Origin: an uncultured Lachnospiraceae bacterium
Lineage (GTDB): Bacteria; Bacillota; Clostridia; Lachnospirales; Lachnospiraceae
Direction of reading: 5' to 3'
Assembly: GCA_902761585.1 (NCBI GenBank)
Contig: CACWKX010000001.1
Span: 62,001-126,000 of the forward strand
Length of the DNA: 64,000 nucleotides
A program made the position numbers and the translations under genes. Below the pieces are notes generated by a model, which saw only the letters and a program-made list of their open reading frames with translations, was not told the DNA's origin and searched no databases. Positions 24,863-32,290 of this stretch are shown here, piece by piece. Position 1 is the stretch's first letter. Each line of letters starts with the position of its first letter.

Positions 24863-25883
24863 CCCGCATTCCCTCCTTCGCCTGTTCCTCGTGGAAGACC
24901 TTCCAGCAGCGGACGGTGTGCCCGTCTCCGAGAGACGCCTCCGGCGGTCTCTTCCGTGCGCAGAGATTCATCGCGTAAGGACAGCGGCGGGCAAAGGCGC
25001 ACTCGTCACCCAGCAGCGACATCTCCGGCGGATTTCCCTCAATCGGAACAAGCGGCTTTTTTTCGTCTCCATCGACGTCCGGGATGGAACGAAGAAGCCC
25101 CTCTGTATACGGATGCCGGTGATTGTTGAAGATCTGTCTTTTATCGCCGGACTCAACGATCTCCCCGGCGTACATAACCAGAACACGGTCACAGATATCC
25201 GCCATCACCCCCAGGTCATGCGTGATAAAGATGATCGATGTGTGGAATTTTTCCTTTAATTCTTTCAGAAGATCAATGATCTGAGCCTGAATTGTGACAT
25301 CCAGGGCGGTTGTCGGCTCATCGGCAATCAGAAGCTCCGGGTCGCAGGCGAGTGCCGTCGCAATCATCGCTCTCTGGCGCATCCCGCCGGAAAACTCATG
25401 CGGATATTGGTCAATCCTGCGTTCCGGCTGATTGATCCCGACCATCCTCAGCAGTTCAATGCTGCGCTTCTCTCGCTCCTCCCTTGACAGGCTCGTATGC
25501 TTTTTCAGGACTTCATTTAACTGGTAGCCGATTGTAAAAAGCGGGTCGAGAGATGTCATCGGATCCTGAAAAATCTCGGAGATCCGCCTGCCACGGACTT
25601 TCCGGAGATCACGAAGAGGAAGTTTCAGCAGGTCCTGACCATCAAAAAGAATCTGACCGCCCTCAATGACGGCGTTTTCCGGGAGAAGCCGGATAATGGC
25701 ATTCGATGAAATGGACTTTCCGCTTCCCGATTCTCCAACAATTCCGAGGACTTCGCCGCGCCTGAGCGTATAGCTGACGTCCCGGATGGTCGGTACCAGT
25801 TTTTTCTGAATCCGAAAGGAAAGCTTCAGATCCTTCACCTCAAGGAGGGTTTCCTTCTCTGTTGTCTCACCTGTGTTTATCAT
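24849..25883 (-). CDS. oppD: Oligopeptide ABC transporter ATP-binding protein OppD
   Basis: The 344-residue ATPase is the first gene of the transporter operon. It has Walker A GESGSGKS, signature FSGGMRQR, Walker B LIADEPTTALD, switch His in THDLG, and the oligo_HPY C-terminal Cys motif (CAFARRCPYAMNLC). With OppF it powers peptide import. The ATG at 25883 follows CAGGAGCAGG; an upstream start would run through the leader terminator and is rejected. Confidence 0.93.
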   Translation of the reverse strand: MINTGETTEKETLLEVKDLKLSFRIQKKLVPTIRDVSYTLRRGEVLGIVGESGSGKSISSNAIIRLLPENAVIEGGQILFDGQDLLKLPLRDLRKVRGRRISEIFQDPMTSLDPLFTIGYQLNEVLKKHTSLSREEREKRSIELLRMVGINQPERRIDQYPHEFSGGMRQRAMIATALACDPELLIADEPTTALDVTIQAQIIDLLKELKEKFHTSIIFITHDLGVMADICDRVLVMYAGEIVESGDKRQIFNNHRHPYTEGLLRSIPDVDGDEKKPLVPIEGNPPEMSLLGDECAFARRCPYAMNLCARKRPPEASLGDGHTVRCWKVFHEEQAKEGMRDADT

Positions 25884-25901
25884 ATCCTGCTCCTGAAAAA
25901 T

Positions 25902-25990
25902 AAAAAAGCGCACAGAAGAAAGATTTCCTCTCCTCTGCACGCCTTTGTGCCTTGCTGCTATCGTGTATCTCTTACAACCGGCTGCACGAT
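25902..25990 (-). promoter_or_regulatory. Attenuator-like leader of the opp/murein-salvage operon
   Basis: In minus-strand order, ATCGTG/CACGAT (25985-25990 with 25960-25965) forms an upstream hairpin. Then GCAC/GTGC (25947-25950 with 25937-25940) can form a small stem that uses part of the terminator's 5' arm. The terminator itself pairs 25933-25942 with 25908-25917 (GCGTGCAGAG type, with wobble pairs) and runs into T6-A-T5. The ribosome site follows within 15 bases. The layout is that of transcription attenuation; I recognise no known riboswitch or T-box motif. Confidence 0.55.
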
Positions 25991-26036
25991 TACAGGAACT
26001 TGTTTTCTGCCGAATTTGTTTCAGTAATTAAGCCTT

Positions 26037-26064
26037 ACTATACATCATCTGACTGAAATGTCAA
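26037..26064 (-). promoter_or_regulatory. Strong putative promoter of the opp operon
   Basis: TTGACA (26064-26059) and TATAGT (26042-26037) on the minus strand, 16 bases apart. The predicted leader is about 147 bases and contains the attenuator-like fold. Confidence 0.7.
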
Positions 26065-26136
26065 TAAAAAATGTTCGGAATTCAGGTTTTCATAAAAATA
26101 ATTTTGATTTCGACTGGTTTATCCCGGAACAGGGAT

Positions 26137-26517
26137 TCATTTTTTCTCTTCCTGGGAATCGGACAGCTCTTCGATTGTCATCTGCCGGCCGTCGCGCCAG
26201 ATCCGTTCCAGATCATAGAACAACCGGTTCTCCCGGTCAAAGATATGGACGATCAGGTCGCCGAAATCAAGAAGCACCCAGTTCGCATTCTGATATCCTT
26301 CCGTGTCCTTCGCGACAAAACCGGCTTTGCCGAGCGTCTCCGAGACATGATCCGCCATCGCCTGAACCTGGCTGCGGTTTTCGCCTGAGGCGATCAAAAA
26401 ATAGTCTGCGATGACACTCACGTGTCCGATATCGATCACGCTGATGTCGGCGGCCTTCTTGTCCTCCAGCGCGCGGTAGGCCAGGATCGTCATTTCTCTC
26501 GATTTTTCATCTGCCAT
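26137..26517 (-). CDS. rsfS: Ribosome silencing factor RsfS (Iojap family)
   Basis: The 126-residue protein has the RsfS core: ADYFLIASGENRSQVQA-type block, GYQNANWVLLDFGDLIVHIF, read in parts, and a C-terminal acidic tail. It binds ribosomal protein L14 and blocks subunit joining when nutrients are short. The second ATG (26517) is preferred because GGAGGG then lies at normal distance. It is the last gene of yhbY-nadD-yqeK-rsfS, a usual clostridial order. Confidence 0.93.
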   Translation of the reverse strand: MADEKSREMTILAYRALEDKKAADISVIDIGHVSVIADYFLIASGENRSQVQAMADHVSETLGKAGFVAKDTEGYQNANWVLLDFGDLIVHIFDRENRLFYDLERIWRDGRQMTIEELSDSQEEKK

Positions 26518-26568
26518 TCTCATTTCCCTCCATGGCGGGTTTAAAAGCTTTGAAGCGATCTGCCGGGA

Positions 26569-27177
26569 TCAGACGGTCAGGGAATCTCCCTTGTCATCCG
26601 GCTCATTGAACAGGTTGTAATAGTACCGAAAAGCGCTCCGGCTCATCTCATCGATCTCCCCGTGACCCTTATCCAGATAATGAAGGGTATCTTCCAGGAT
26701 TCGGAGCACGGTCTGGTTCAAGTCCCGGAATGCTAGGGCCCTGATCGTGGAGAGATTTGCCGCCTTATACCGGGCAGGTTCAATGTAGTCCGCGATGAAG
26801 ATGATTTTCTCAAGAACGGACATGTTCGGCCGACCGGTCGTATGCCATCGGATTGCACTCAGGACATCTTCATCAGTGACGCCATACTGCTCTTTTGCAA
26901 GATATGCGCCAAGCTTGGAATGCAGCAGGTACTGTGCCTTCATCTCTGTCTTTGATACTTCAATTCCATATTCCTGACAAAGCTTCAGCTTCCGGTCATT
27001 CGGAATGCACTTTGCGCAGTCATGCAGAAGCCCCGCACACTCTGCCTTCTGGATGTCGGCGCCGTGACACATGGCAAGTGAAGAGGCCGTGAACATCACA
27101 CCCAGCGTATGCTGATAGCGGTCCTCGTCCAGTTCCTTTCTGAGTCTGTGTTCCGTCTTTATGAAATCGTACTGCAT
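26569..27177 (-). CDS. yqeK: YqeK-type HD hydrolase (diadenosine tetraphosphatase)
   Basis: The 202-residue HD-domain protein contains LHDCAK (HD pair) and the further metal ligands His in LLHSKLGA, His in RWHTTG and Asp in FIADYIEP. YqeK enzymes hydrolyse Ap4A symmetrically to two ADP in Firmicutes. It overlaps nadD by 19 bases. The C-terminal extension after YYYNLF is short and acidic. Confidence 0.9.
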   Translation of the reverse strand: MQYDFIKTEHRLRKELDEDRYQHTLGVMFTASSLAMCHGADIQKAECAGLLHDCAKCIPNDRKLKLCQEYGIEVSKTEMKAQYLLHSKLGAYLAKEQYGVTDEDVLSAIRWHTTGRPNMSVLEKIIFIADYIEPARYKAANLSTIRALAFRDLNQTVLRILEDTLHYLDKGHGEIDEMSRSAFRYYYNLFNEPDDKGDSLTV

Positions 27178-27788
27178 CTGTAGACTCCATTTTCCATGAT
27201 GTACCTCCGCACCTGGTCAGGGACATAATACCGGATGCTGCTTCCCTCAGAAATCCATCTCCGGATCGTATGAGAGGAGATGTCAAGATTCGGGCTGGTA
27301 AGCTTCCGGATATCCGCCTGGTATCGGAGCTTCAGTTCATCAATTCGGGGATCAAGCTCGCTGGAGGAAAGTCCATCCCGGACGGCCACAATCAGTGTGC
27401 AGAGCCGGGCAATCTCATCCGGGCATTTCCACGTATCAAATTCAAACAGGGAATCAGCGCCCATGATAAAAAAGTAATCCGTATCCGGATGCTCGCCTGT
27501 CAGACGGGTCAGCGTCTCCTTCGTGTAGGTGTACCCTTCCTCATGCATCTCCTCGAGGGAGAGCTGAAAATGATCGTTTCCCTGGATTGCGAGCCGGACC
27601 ATCTCGATCCGCTGGCTGTTTGATGCCCCCTCGCGGTTCCTTTTATGCGGAGGGTTTCCCGATGGCATAAAGAGAACCGTGTCGAGCTGGAACTGCTCGT
27701 AGGCACTCTCCCCGAGAATCAGGTGCCCGATATGGATCGGGTCAAAGGTCCCGCCCATGATTCCCACTTTCCTTCGCCTGGCGGGCAT
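27159..27788 (-). CDS. nadD: Nicotinate-nucleotide adenylyltransferase
   Basis: The 209-residue enzyme adenylates nicotinic acid mononucleotide in NAD synthesis. GGTFDPIHIGHL (Rossmann-type HxGH) and the C-terminal ISSHTIRRWISEG (ISSTxxR-type) motif are clear. Its start overlaps the yhbY stop (TGATG), implying coupling. Confidence 0.94.
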   Translation of the reverse strand: MPARRRKVGIMGGTFDPIHIGHLILGESAYEQFQLDTVLFMPSGNPPHKRNREGASNSQRIEMVRLAIQGNDHFQLSLEEMHEEGYTYTKETLTRLTGEHPDTDYFFIMGADSLFEFDTWKCPDEIARLCTLIVAVRDGLSSSELDPRIDELKLRYQADIRKLTSPNLDISSHTIRRWISEGSSIRYYVPDQVRRYIMENGVYRCSTIS

Positions 27789-28096
27789 CAGCTCTTCTTT
27801 CCGGCCGGCGGAAGGATGATCTTCTTCTTTTCATCCCGGCCTTCCTTATATAAGACAAACTTTCTTCCGATCACCTGGATCAGCTGAGAGCGGGTGCGCT
27901 CCGCGGCTGTCCTCGCGAGCTCCTCGAGATCTCCGTCATAATTTTGAAGAATACCGATTTTGACCAGCTCTCTCGCCGCAAGCGCCTCAGCGATGGACGC
28001 TGTGCACTCCGGTGTGAGCCCCTCTTTTCCAATCTGAAGAATGGTCTCTGAGGTAGAAGCCAGACTCTTCAGATATGCCCTTTGCTTGCCTGTCAT
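27788..28096 (-). CDS. yhbY: YhbY-family RNA-binding protein (CRM domain)
   Basis: The 102-residue protein is one CRM domain with the GKEGLTPE loop and KIGILQN. YhbY homologues associate with pre-50S ribosomal particles. The ATG at 28096 gives the standard MTGKQRAYLK start; an upstream in-frame extension crosses the promoter and is rejected. Confidence 0.92.
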   Translation of the reverse strand: MTGKQRAYLKSLASTSETILQIGKEGLTPECTASIAEALAARELVKIGILQNYDGDLEELARTAAERTRSQLIQVIGRKFVLYKEGRDEKKKIILPPAGKKS

Positions 28097-28144
28097 AGAA
28101 GATAAACCTTTCAATATGCAATCGATTCTGCTGAAACAGGTGTC

Positions 28145-28173
28145 ATTATACCATACAGAGAAAGCTGTCTCAA
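28145..28173 (-). promoter_or_regulatory. Putative promoter of yhbY-nadD-yqeK-rsfS
   Basis: TTGAGA (28173-28168) and TATAAT (28150-28145), 17 bases apart on the minus strand, about 50 bases before the yhbY ATG. Confidence 0.7.
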
Positions 28174-28240
28174 CCATGCATCAAACGACCGAAAAATACG
28201 TATAATGCGCGGAAGACGGCACTCATAGCGTACCATATAG

Positions 28241-28278
28241 GAAAGGCGCCTGCATGTCCGACTGGAGACACAGGCGCC
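28241..28278 (-). terminator. Terminator after the fumarase beta-subunit gene
   Basis: GGCGCCTG (28245-28252) pairs perfectly with CAGGCGCC (28271-28278); the minus-strand stem is followed by TTTCC. It closes the Hdr-Flx-Frd-fumarase gene set. Confidence 0.65.
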
Positions 28279-28293
28279 CTTCTGTAAGGCTGT

Positions 28294-28875
28294 TTAAGCC
28301 TTCTGATTTTCCTCATGAAGCTTCAGGTACTCCGCCCTGCCACTCTTATAGAGGTCATTGCCTTCACTGTCGATGATCACCGTCACCGGAAAATCCTCAA
28401 CATAAAGCTCTCTGATTGCCTCAGGACCAAGATCCTCATAAGCAATCAGCTTACACTTCTTGATGTGCTTGGCAAGCAGTGCACCGGCCCCGCCGATGGC
28501 TCCGAAGTACACACCGCTGTACTTCTTCATCGCATCGACAACAGATGGCTGGCGGGCGCCTTTTCCGATCATGCCGCGGGCGCCGAGAGAAATCATCTCG
28601 GGTGCCCATTTGTCCATACGGCCGGCGGTTGTCGGTCCGGCGGATCCGATCACCTTTCCAGGCTCAGCCGGTGTCGGGCCGACATAGTAGATCGTTGCAT
28701 TCATCGGATCAAACGGAAGCGGGATTCCTTTTGCAAGGTTCTCCGTCATGCGCTCATGGGCTGCGTCGCGGGCCGTATAGATGGTTCCGGTCAGGAGAAC
28801 ATTGTCTCCCATGTGAAGTGTCCTGGCAAGCTCAGGAGTCAGCGGAAGCTGTACTCTGCGAAGTTCCTCAGCCAT
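28294..28875 (-). CDS. Class I fumarate hydratase, beta subunit
   Basis: The 193-residue protein matches the C-terminal swivelling domain of iron-sulfur hydro-lyases. Marks are the GPTTAGRMDKW block, GKGARQPSVVDA, and AIGGAGALLAKHIK. With the alpha subunit it forms the oxygen-sensitive [4Fe-4S] fumarase that interconverts malate and fumarate. Tartrate dehydratase beta subunits are close relatives, but the adjacent fumarate reductase genes favour fumarase. The start codon lies one base after the alpha-subunit stop and follows GGAGGTGA. Confidence 0.9.
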   Translation of the reverse strand: MAEELRRVQLPLTPELARTLHMGDNVLLTGTIYTARDAAHERMTENLAKGIPLPFDPMNATIYYVGPTPAEPGKVIGSAGPTTAGRMDKWAPEMISLGARGMIGKGARQPSVVDAMKKYSGVYFGAIGGAGALLAKHIKKCKLIAYEDLGPEAIRELYVEDFPVTVIIDSEGNDLYKSGRAEYLKLHEENQKA

Positions 28876-28876
28876 C

Positions 28877-29719
28877 TCAGATCACCTCCGTTTCATGTCT
28901 TGTCACGTGGCAGCTGATATTGACTGCACAGGGCATCCCGGCAATGTGTGTCGGAAGGGTTTCGATATTGACACCGACAGCGGTCGTCCTTCCGCCAAAG
29001 CCCTGCGGACCGATGCCCAGCTCATTGATCTTCTCAAGCATCTCATCCTCGAGAGCCGCATAATACGGATCCGGGTTGTGGGAGTCGATCGGACGGAGAA
29101 GCGCCTTCTTGGCTGCCAGGGCAACATGGTCGAAATTGCCGCCGATCCCGACCCCGACAACGATCGGCGGGCACGGATTCGGGCCTGCCTTTTCAACCGT
29201 CTCCAGAATGAAATCCTTGATGCCCTGAAGGCCCGCGGAGGGCTTGAACATGCGAAGCGCACTCATGTTTTCGGAGCCGAATCCCTTCGGCGCGACTGTG
29301 ATCTTGACCTTGTCTCCCGGGACAATGTCGACTGTAATCATAGCCGGTGTGTTGTCTCCGGTGTTGCCACGGCGGATCGGATCCGCTTCAACGCTCTTTC
29401 TCAGATATCCCTTTGTATAACCTCTTCTGACACCTTCATTGACGGCATCATACAGAGCGCCGCCTGTAAAATGCACTTCCTGTCCGACTTCGAGGAAGAT
29501 GCATGCCATTCCGGTGTCCTGGCAGATCGGGACATTCTCCTTGTCCGCGGTCTGAAAGTTGTCGATAATCTGGTCGAGAATCGTGCAGGCAATCGGTCCG
29601 TCCTCACAGGCTCTGCAGGCCTTGATGCCGGCCTGCATGTCCTGCGGAAGGTGACGGTTCGCGTTGATACACATCTTCTCGATTGCATCAGTGATGACGC
29701 TGACGTCTATGTCCCTCAT
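28877..29719 (-). CDS. Class I fumarate hydratase, alpha subunit
   Basis: The 280-residue catalytic subunit carries the cluster region. [14 protein letters not shown] and CQDTGMA hold cysteines expected to ligate the [4Fe-4S] cluster; a further Cys lies in [16 protein letters not shown]. The enzyme hydrates fumarate or dehydrates malate in the cytoplasm. The ATG at 29719 follows GGAGGAGA; an upstream extension is rejected. In this operon it would supply fumarate to the reductase encoded just upstream. Confidence 0.9.
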   Translation of the reverse strand: MRDIDVSVITDAIEKMCINANRHLPQDMQAGIKACRACEDGPIACTILDQIIDNFQTADKENVPICQDTGMACIFLEVGQEVHFTGGALYDAVNEGVRRGYTKGYLRKSVEADPIRRGNTGDNTPAMITVDIVPGDKVKITVAPKGFGSENMSALRMFKPSAGLQGIKDFILETVEKAGPNPCPPIVVGVGIGGNFDHVALAAKKALLRPIDSHNPDPYYAALEDEMLEKINELGIGPQGFGGRTTAVGVNIETLPTHIAGMPCAVNISCHVTRHETEVI

Positions 29720-29735
29720 GTGTCTCCTCCGGTAA

Positions 29736-29753
29736 GCTGAAATTCGTTTCAGC
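29736..29753 (-). other. Intercistronic hairpin between frdA and the fumarase genes
   Basis: GCTGAAA (29736-29742) and TTTCAGC (29747-29753) form a perfect 7-bp stem with a four-base loop and no T tract. It may be an mRNA processing or stability element. Confidence 0.5.
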
Positions 29754-29762
29754 AGATCTTGT

Positions 29763-31391
29763 TTACTGGAACTGGAAGCCTCTCTGCTCGTACTCACGTG
29801 CGTGACGTGCGTACTTCGGAAGAAGAAGCGGGGAAACCTTTCCGGTGTTCAGACCTGCTTCCTCAAGCTCCTCGGCGTACTCTGTCACATGCTCCAGGGT
29901 TGGTTCGCCAAGCTCGACAGAAGCTGCTCTCTTTGCAGCGCTCTTTCCGGCATCACGGCCAAAGACAATGACATCCAGAAGAGAGTTCCCCATCAGACGG
30001 TTTCTTCCATGGACACCGCCGGAGCACTCACCCGCGACAAGCAGATTGTCGATGCTGGTCGCGCATTCAGAGTTGATCTCGACACCACCGTTCTGGTAGT
30101 GCAGGGTCGGGTAAACCGGAACCGGTACCTTGCGCATGTCAATGCCGTACTGCAGGAACATGCGGAGCATGGCCGGGATTCTGGCCTCAATCGTGCCTTC
30201 GCCGCCGAGCTGTTCGATCATCGGGGTATCGAGCCAGATGGCATCGCCAAGCGGTGTCGTGACACCTTCATGTCTGCCCTTGCACTCACGGATGATACCA
30301 GCCGCGGAGACATCGCGGGTTTCCAGCGGATGAAGATATGCAACTCCGTCTTTGTTGACAAGCTGTGCGCCGAGAGAACGAACCTTCTCGGTGACCAGTG
30401 CGCCCTGAATCTGAGACGGGAATGCAGCTCCGGTCGGATGATACTGAATTGTATCCTGATACAGCAGCGGAGCGCCTGCGCGGTATGCGAGGATCAGGCC
30501 GTCTGCTGTTGCACCGTAGTGGTTGGAGGTCGGGAAGTTCTGATAATGGAGTCTTCCGCAGCCGCCGGTCGCGAGGATGACAATCTTCGCGCGCGCAACA
30601 AGGTAGTCACCTGTCTCCATGTTCAGAAGAACAGCACCTGCGACCTGTCCCTTGGAATCCTTGATCAGCTCAACTGCCGAAGTGAATTCGATGACCGGGA
30701 TCTGGCGGTTCTGAACCTCATCGCGAAGGGTACGCATAATCTCCGCACCGGAATAATCCTTGCAGGCATGCATTCTCTTTCTGGAGGTTCCGCCGCCGTG
30801 TGTTGTGATCATGGTTCCATCCGGTGCCTTGTCGAACATAACACCGAGATCATTCAGCCATTTGATGGCATCCGGAGCTTCCATGACAAGCTTTTCAACA
30901 AGCTCACGCTTTGCGGCAAAATGGCCGCCGCCGTATGCATCCAGAAAATGCTGTACAGGAGAATCATTCTCCTTGTCTGCAGCCTGGATACCGCCTTCTG
31001 CCATCATGGTGTTGGCATCACCAGCGCGGAGCTTCGTCACGATCATGACCTTCGCACCGGCATTGTCAGCTTCGATTGCTGCGGAGCATCCTGCTCCGCC
31101 TCCGCCGATGACCAGGACGTCTGTGTCATAGTCGACCTTGGACAGGTCAATGTTCATGCCGTACAGGCGGCTGTTAGAATGAAGAAGCTCAGCAAGCTGC
31201 TTCGGAGCCTTCTGACCTTTGTTCGGGCCGATTTTGATGGTATCAAATGCATCCTCGCGATAATCCGGATGCCACTGTCTGAGGAGTTCATCCTTCTCCT
31301 CGGCGTTCAGACGCCTTGGTTCCGTGTGAAGACGCTCCGGACGGGTCGCCTCCACCTTTTTGATGGATTCCAGCATCTCTTCTGTATACAT
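29763..31391 (-). CDS. frdA: FrdA/TfrA-like fumarate reductase flavoprotein
   Basis: The 542-residue protein has an unusual 88-residue N-terminal extension before the FAD fold (IGGGGAG, 95-101). Fumarate reductase active-site residues are conserved: HPTG (319), Arg338 (KVRSLG), His431 (PTLHYQNGG) and Arg464 (HGRNRL). The histidine that covalently holds FAD in membrane succinate dehydrogenases and fumarate reductases is absent; the place reads AGDANTMMAEGG. FAD is therefore probably noncovalent, as in soluble thiol:fumarate reductase and L-aspartate oxidase. No membrane anchor genes are present. It likely reduces fumarate to succinate using electrons from the adjoining FrdB/Hdr/Flx proteins. 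Confidence 0.87.
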   Translation of the reverse strand: MYTEEMLESIKKVEATRPERLHTEPRRLNAEEKDELLRQWHPDYREDAFDTIKIGPNKGQKAPKQLAELLHSNSRLYGMNIDLSKVDYDTDVLVIGGGGAGCSAAIEADNAGAKVMIVTKLRAGDANTMMAEGGIQAADKENDSPVQHFLDAYGGGHFAAKRELVEKLVMEAPDAIKWLNDLGVMFDKAPDGTMITTHGGGTSRKRMHACKDYSGAEIMRTLRDEVQNRQIPVIEFTSAVELIKDSKGQVAGAVLLNMETGDYLVARAKIVILATGGCGRLHYQNFPTSNHYGATADGLILAYRAGAPLLYQDTIQYHPTGAAFPSQIQGALVTEKVRSLGAQLVNKDGVAYLHPLETRDVSAAGIIRECKGRHEGVTTPLGDAIWLDTPMIEQLGGEGTIEARIPAMLRMFLQYGIDMRKVPVPVYPTLHYQNGGVEINSECATSIDNLLVAGECSGGVHGRNRLMGNSLLDVIVFGRDAGKSAAKRAASVELGEPTLEHVTEYAEELEEAGLNTGKVSPLLLPKYARHAREYEQRGFQFQ

Positions 31392-31403
31392 CTTCGCCCC
31401 TCC

Positions 31404-32078
31404 TTATTTCTCGATCTCGCGGTTGTTGTAGAGCTCTTCAAGCTTTTCGGTCGGAAGAGATGCCATCTCCTTCATCGGCTCGTCGAACTTGCCTTCAGCA
31501 ATCTCCTCGACTCTCTTTTCGAGATGCTGGCTCTTCGGAGCAATATACTTGCCGGTCAGTCTTCTTGCAAGAAGGCCCACATACGGGTGAGAAATGCCGG
31601 CCGGGCATCTGGTCGAGCAGCAGCCGCACATGACACAGTCAAAGGACTCTTCTGCGCACTTCTCAAATTCTCCCCTCTGAGCGTACGCGATGTACTGCAT
31701 GACGTTCAGACTCTGAGGGCAGGCCTTCGTGCAGGCATTGCAGCCGATGCAGCTGTAGATCTCCGGATACAGCTCCATCATGACGTTATCGGAGACCTTC
31801 AGATCGTTGATGTTGTAGATTCTCTTATCCTGCGGATAGAACGGGATCGAGGCGATATACATGTTGTCCTCGACCTGCTTCTGGCAGGCAAGACAGGTAT
31901 GGAGCTCGTTGGAGCCCTTGATGCGGTAGATTGTAGCACAGGCACCGCAGAAGCCGTGACGGCATCCGACTCCGCGCTTCAGCGTGTAGCCGGCATACTC
32001 CCAGGCTGCGATGACGGTCAGACTCTCCGGAACGCTGTAGCGCTTTCCGTAGAAGTATACATTCACCATCTTCTCCAT
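31404..32078 (-). CDS. frdB: FrdB/TfrB-like iron-sulfur protein
   Basis: The 224-residue protein has a plant-type [2Fe-2S] motif (Cys39, 44, 47 and 62). Two full four-cysteine ferredoxin motifs follow (Cys110/113/116/120 and 148/151/154/158). Classical FrdB/SdhB carry one [3Fe-4S] site with only three cysteines; here both look like [4Fe-4S] sites, as in TfrB-type proteins. The heterodisulfide-reductase-like CCG domain that methanogen TfrB has at its C-terminus is missing; HdrB encoded upstream could fill that role. Start ATG 32078 follows AAGAAAGGA. It probably wires electrons into FrdA. Confidence 0.87.
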   Translation of the reverse strand: MEKMVNVYFYGKRYSVPESLTVIAAWEYAGYTLKRGVGCRHGFCGACATIYRIKGSNELHTCLACQKQVEDNMYIASIPFYPQDKRIYNINDLKVSDNVMMELYPEIYSCIGCNACTKACPQSLNVMQYIAYAQRGEFEKCAEESFDCVMCGCCSTRCPAGISHPYVGLLARRLTGKYIAPKSQHLEKRVEEIAEGKFDEPMKEMASLPTEKLEELYNNREIEK

Positions 32079-32103
32079 GGCTTTGTCCTTTCTTGAATGA
32101 GAA

Positions 32104-32134
32104 AAATTGTCATCCGGTCTGCTTGAGAACCGGA
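32104..32134 (-). terminator. Terminator-like hairpin in the frdB leader
   Basis: TCCGGT (32113-32118) pairs with ACCGGA (32129-32134). On the minus strand it is followed, after six bases, by a T-rich ATTTTTC. It sits between the large structured element and the frdB ribosome site. Confidence 0.4.
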
Positions 32135-32142
32135 CAGCATAC

Positions 32143-32286
32143 AGGCAGCCTCGGCAAGGCTCGCAGCAAAGCTGCTCGCTTTGCCGGGGCACCGTGGCTT
32201 CGCCACGCGCCCCACAGCCGTCCAGTCCGTTCAGGAAACGCACGCGAGGGTGCGTTCCTTCACGTCCTGAACGTCTGTGGCTGCCT
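32143..32286 (-). ncRNA. Large cloverleaf-like structured element between flxA and frdB
   Basis: Read on the minus strand, P1 AGGCAG/CTGCCT (32281-32286 with 32143-32148) closes three hairpins. P2 pairs CCACAG/CTGTGG (32275-32280 with 32212-32217) and continues as GTTCAGGA/TCCTGAAC (32265-32272 with 32229-32236) and AACGCAC/GTGCGTT (32250-32256 with 32237-32243). P3 pairs GTGGC/GCCAC around a three-base loop (32194-32206). P4 pairs CGGCAA/TTGCCG with inner GCAGC/GCTGC (32152-32186). Helices abut with almost no linker. It may be a cis-acting leader RNA of frdB, a processed small RNA, or a palindromic mobile repeat. The terminal inverted repeats fit the last option too. Confidence 0.6.
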
Positions 32287-32290
32287 TTGA

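Noticed and set aside
25902-26030. T-box or known riboswitch in the opp leader
   Set aside because: The conserved T-box sequence and the core motifs of common riboswitches were not found in this leader of about 147 bases.
29802-32096. A 764-codon open frame on the plus strand opposite frdA and frdB
   Set aside because: It mirrors strongly coding minus-strand genes with clear motifs; its translation shows no domain pattern and no ribosome site. Long antisense frames are common in GC-leaning coding DNA.
32143-32286. Possible tRNA, because of the cloverleaf-like fold
   Set aside because: Stem lengths, loops and overall length do not match tRNA; there is no T-loop or anticodon arm pattern.
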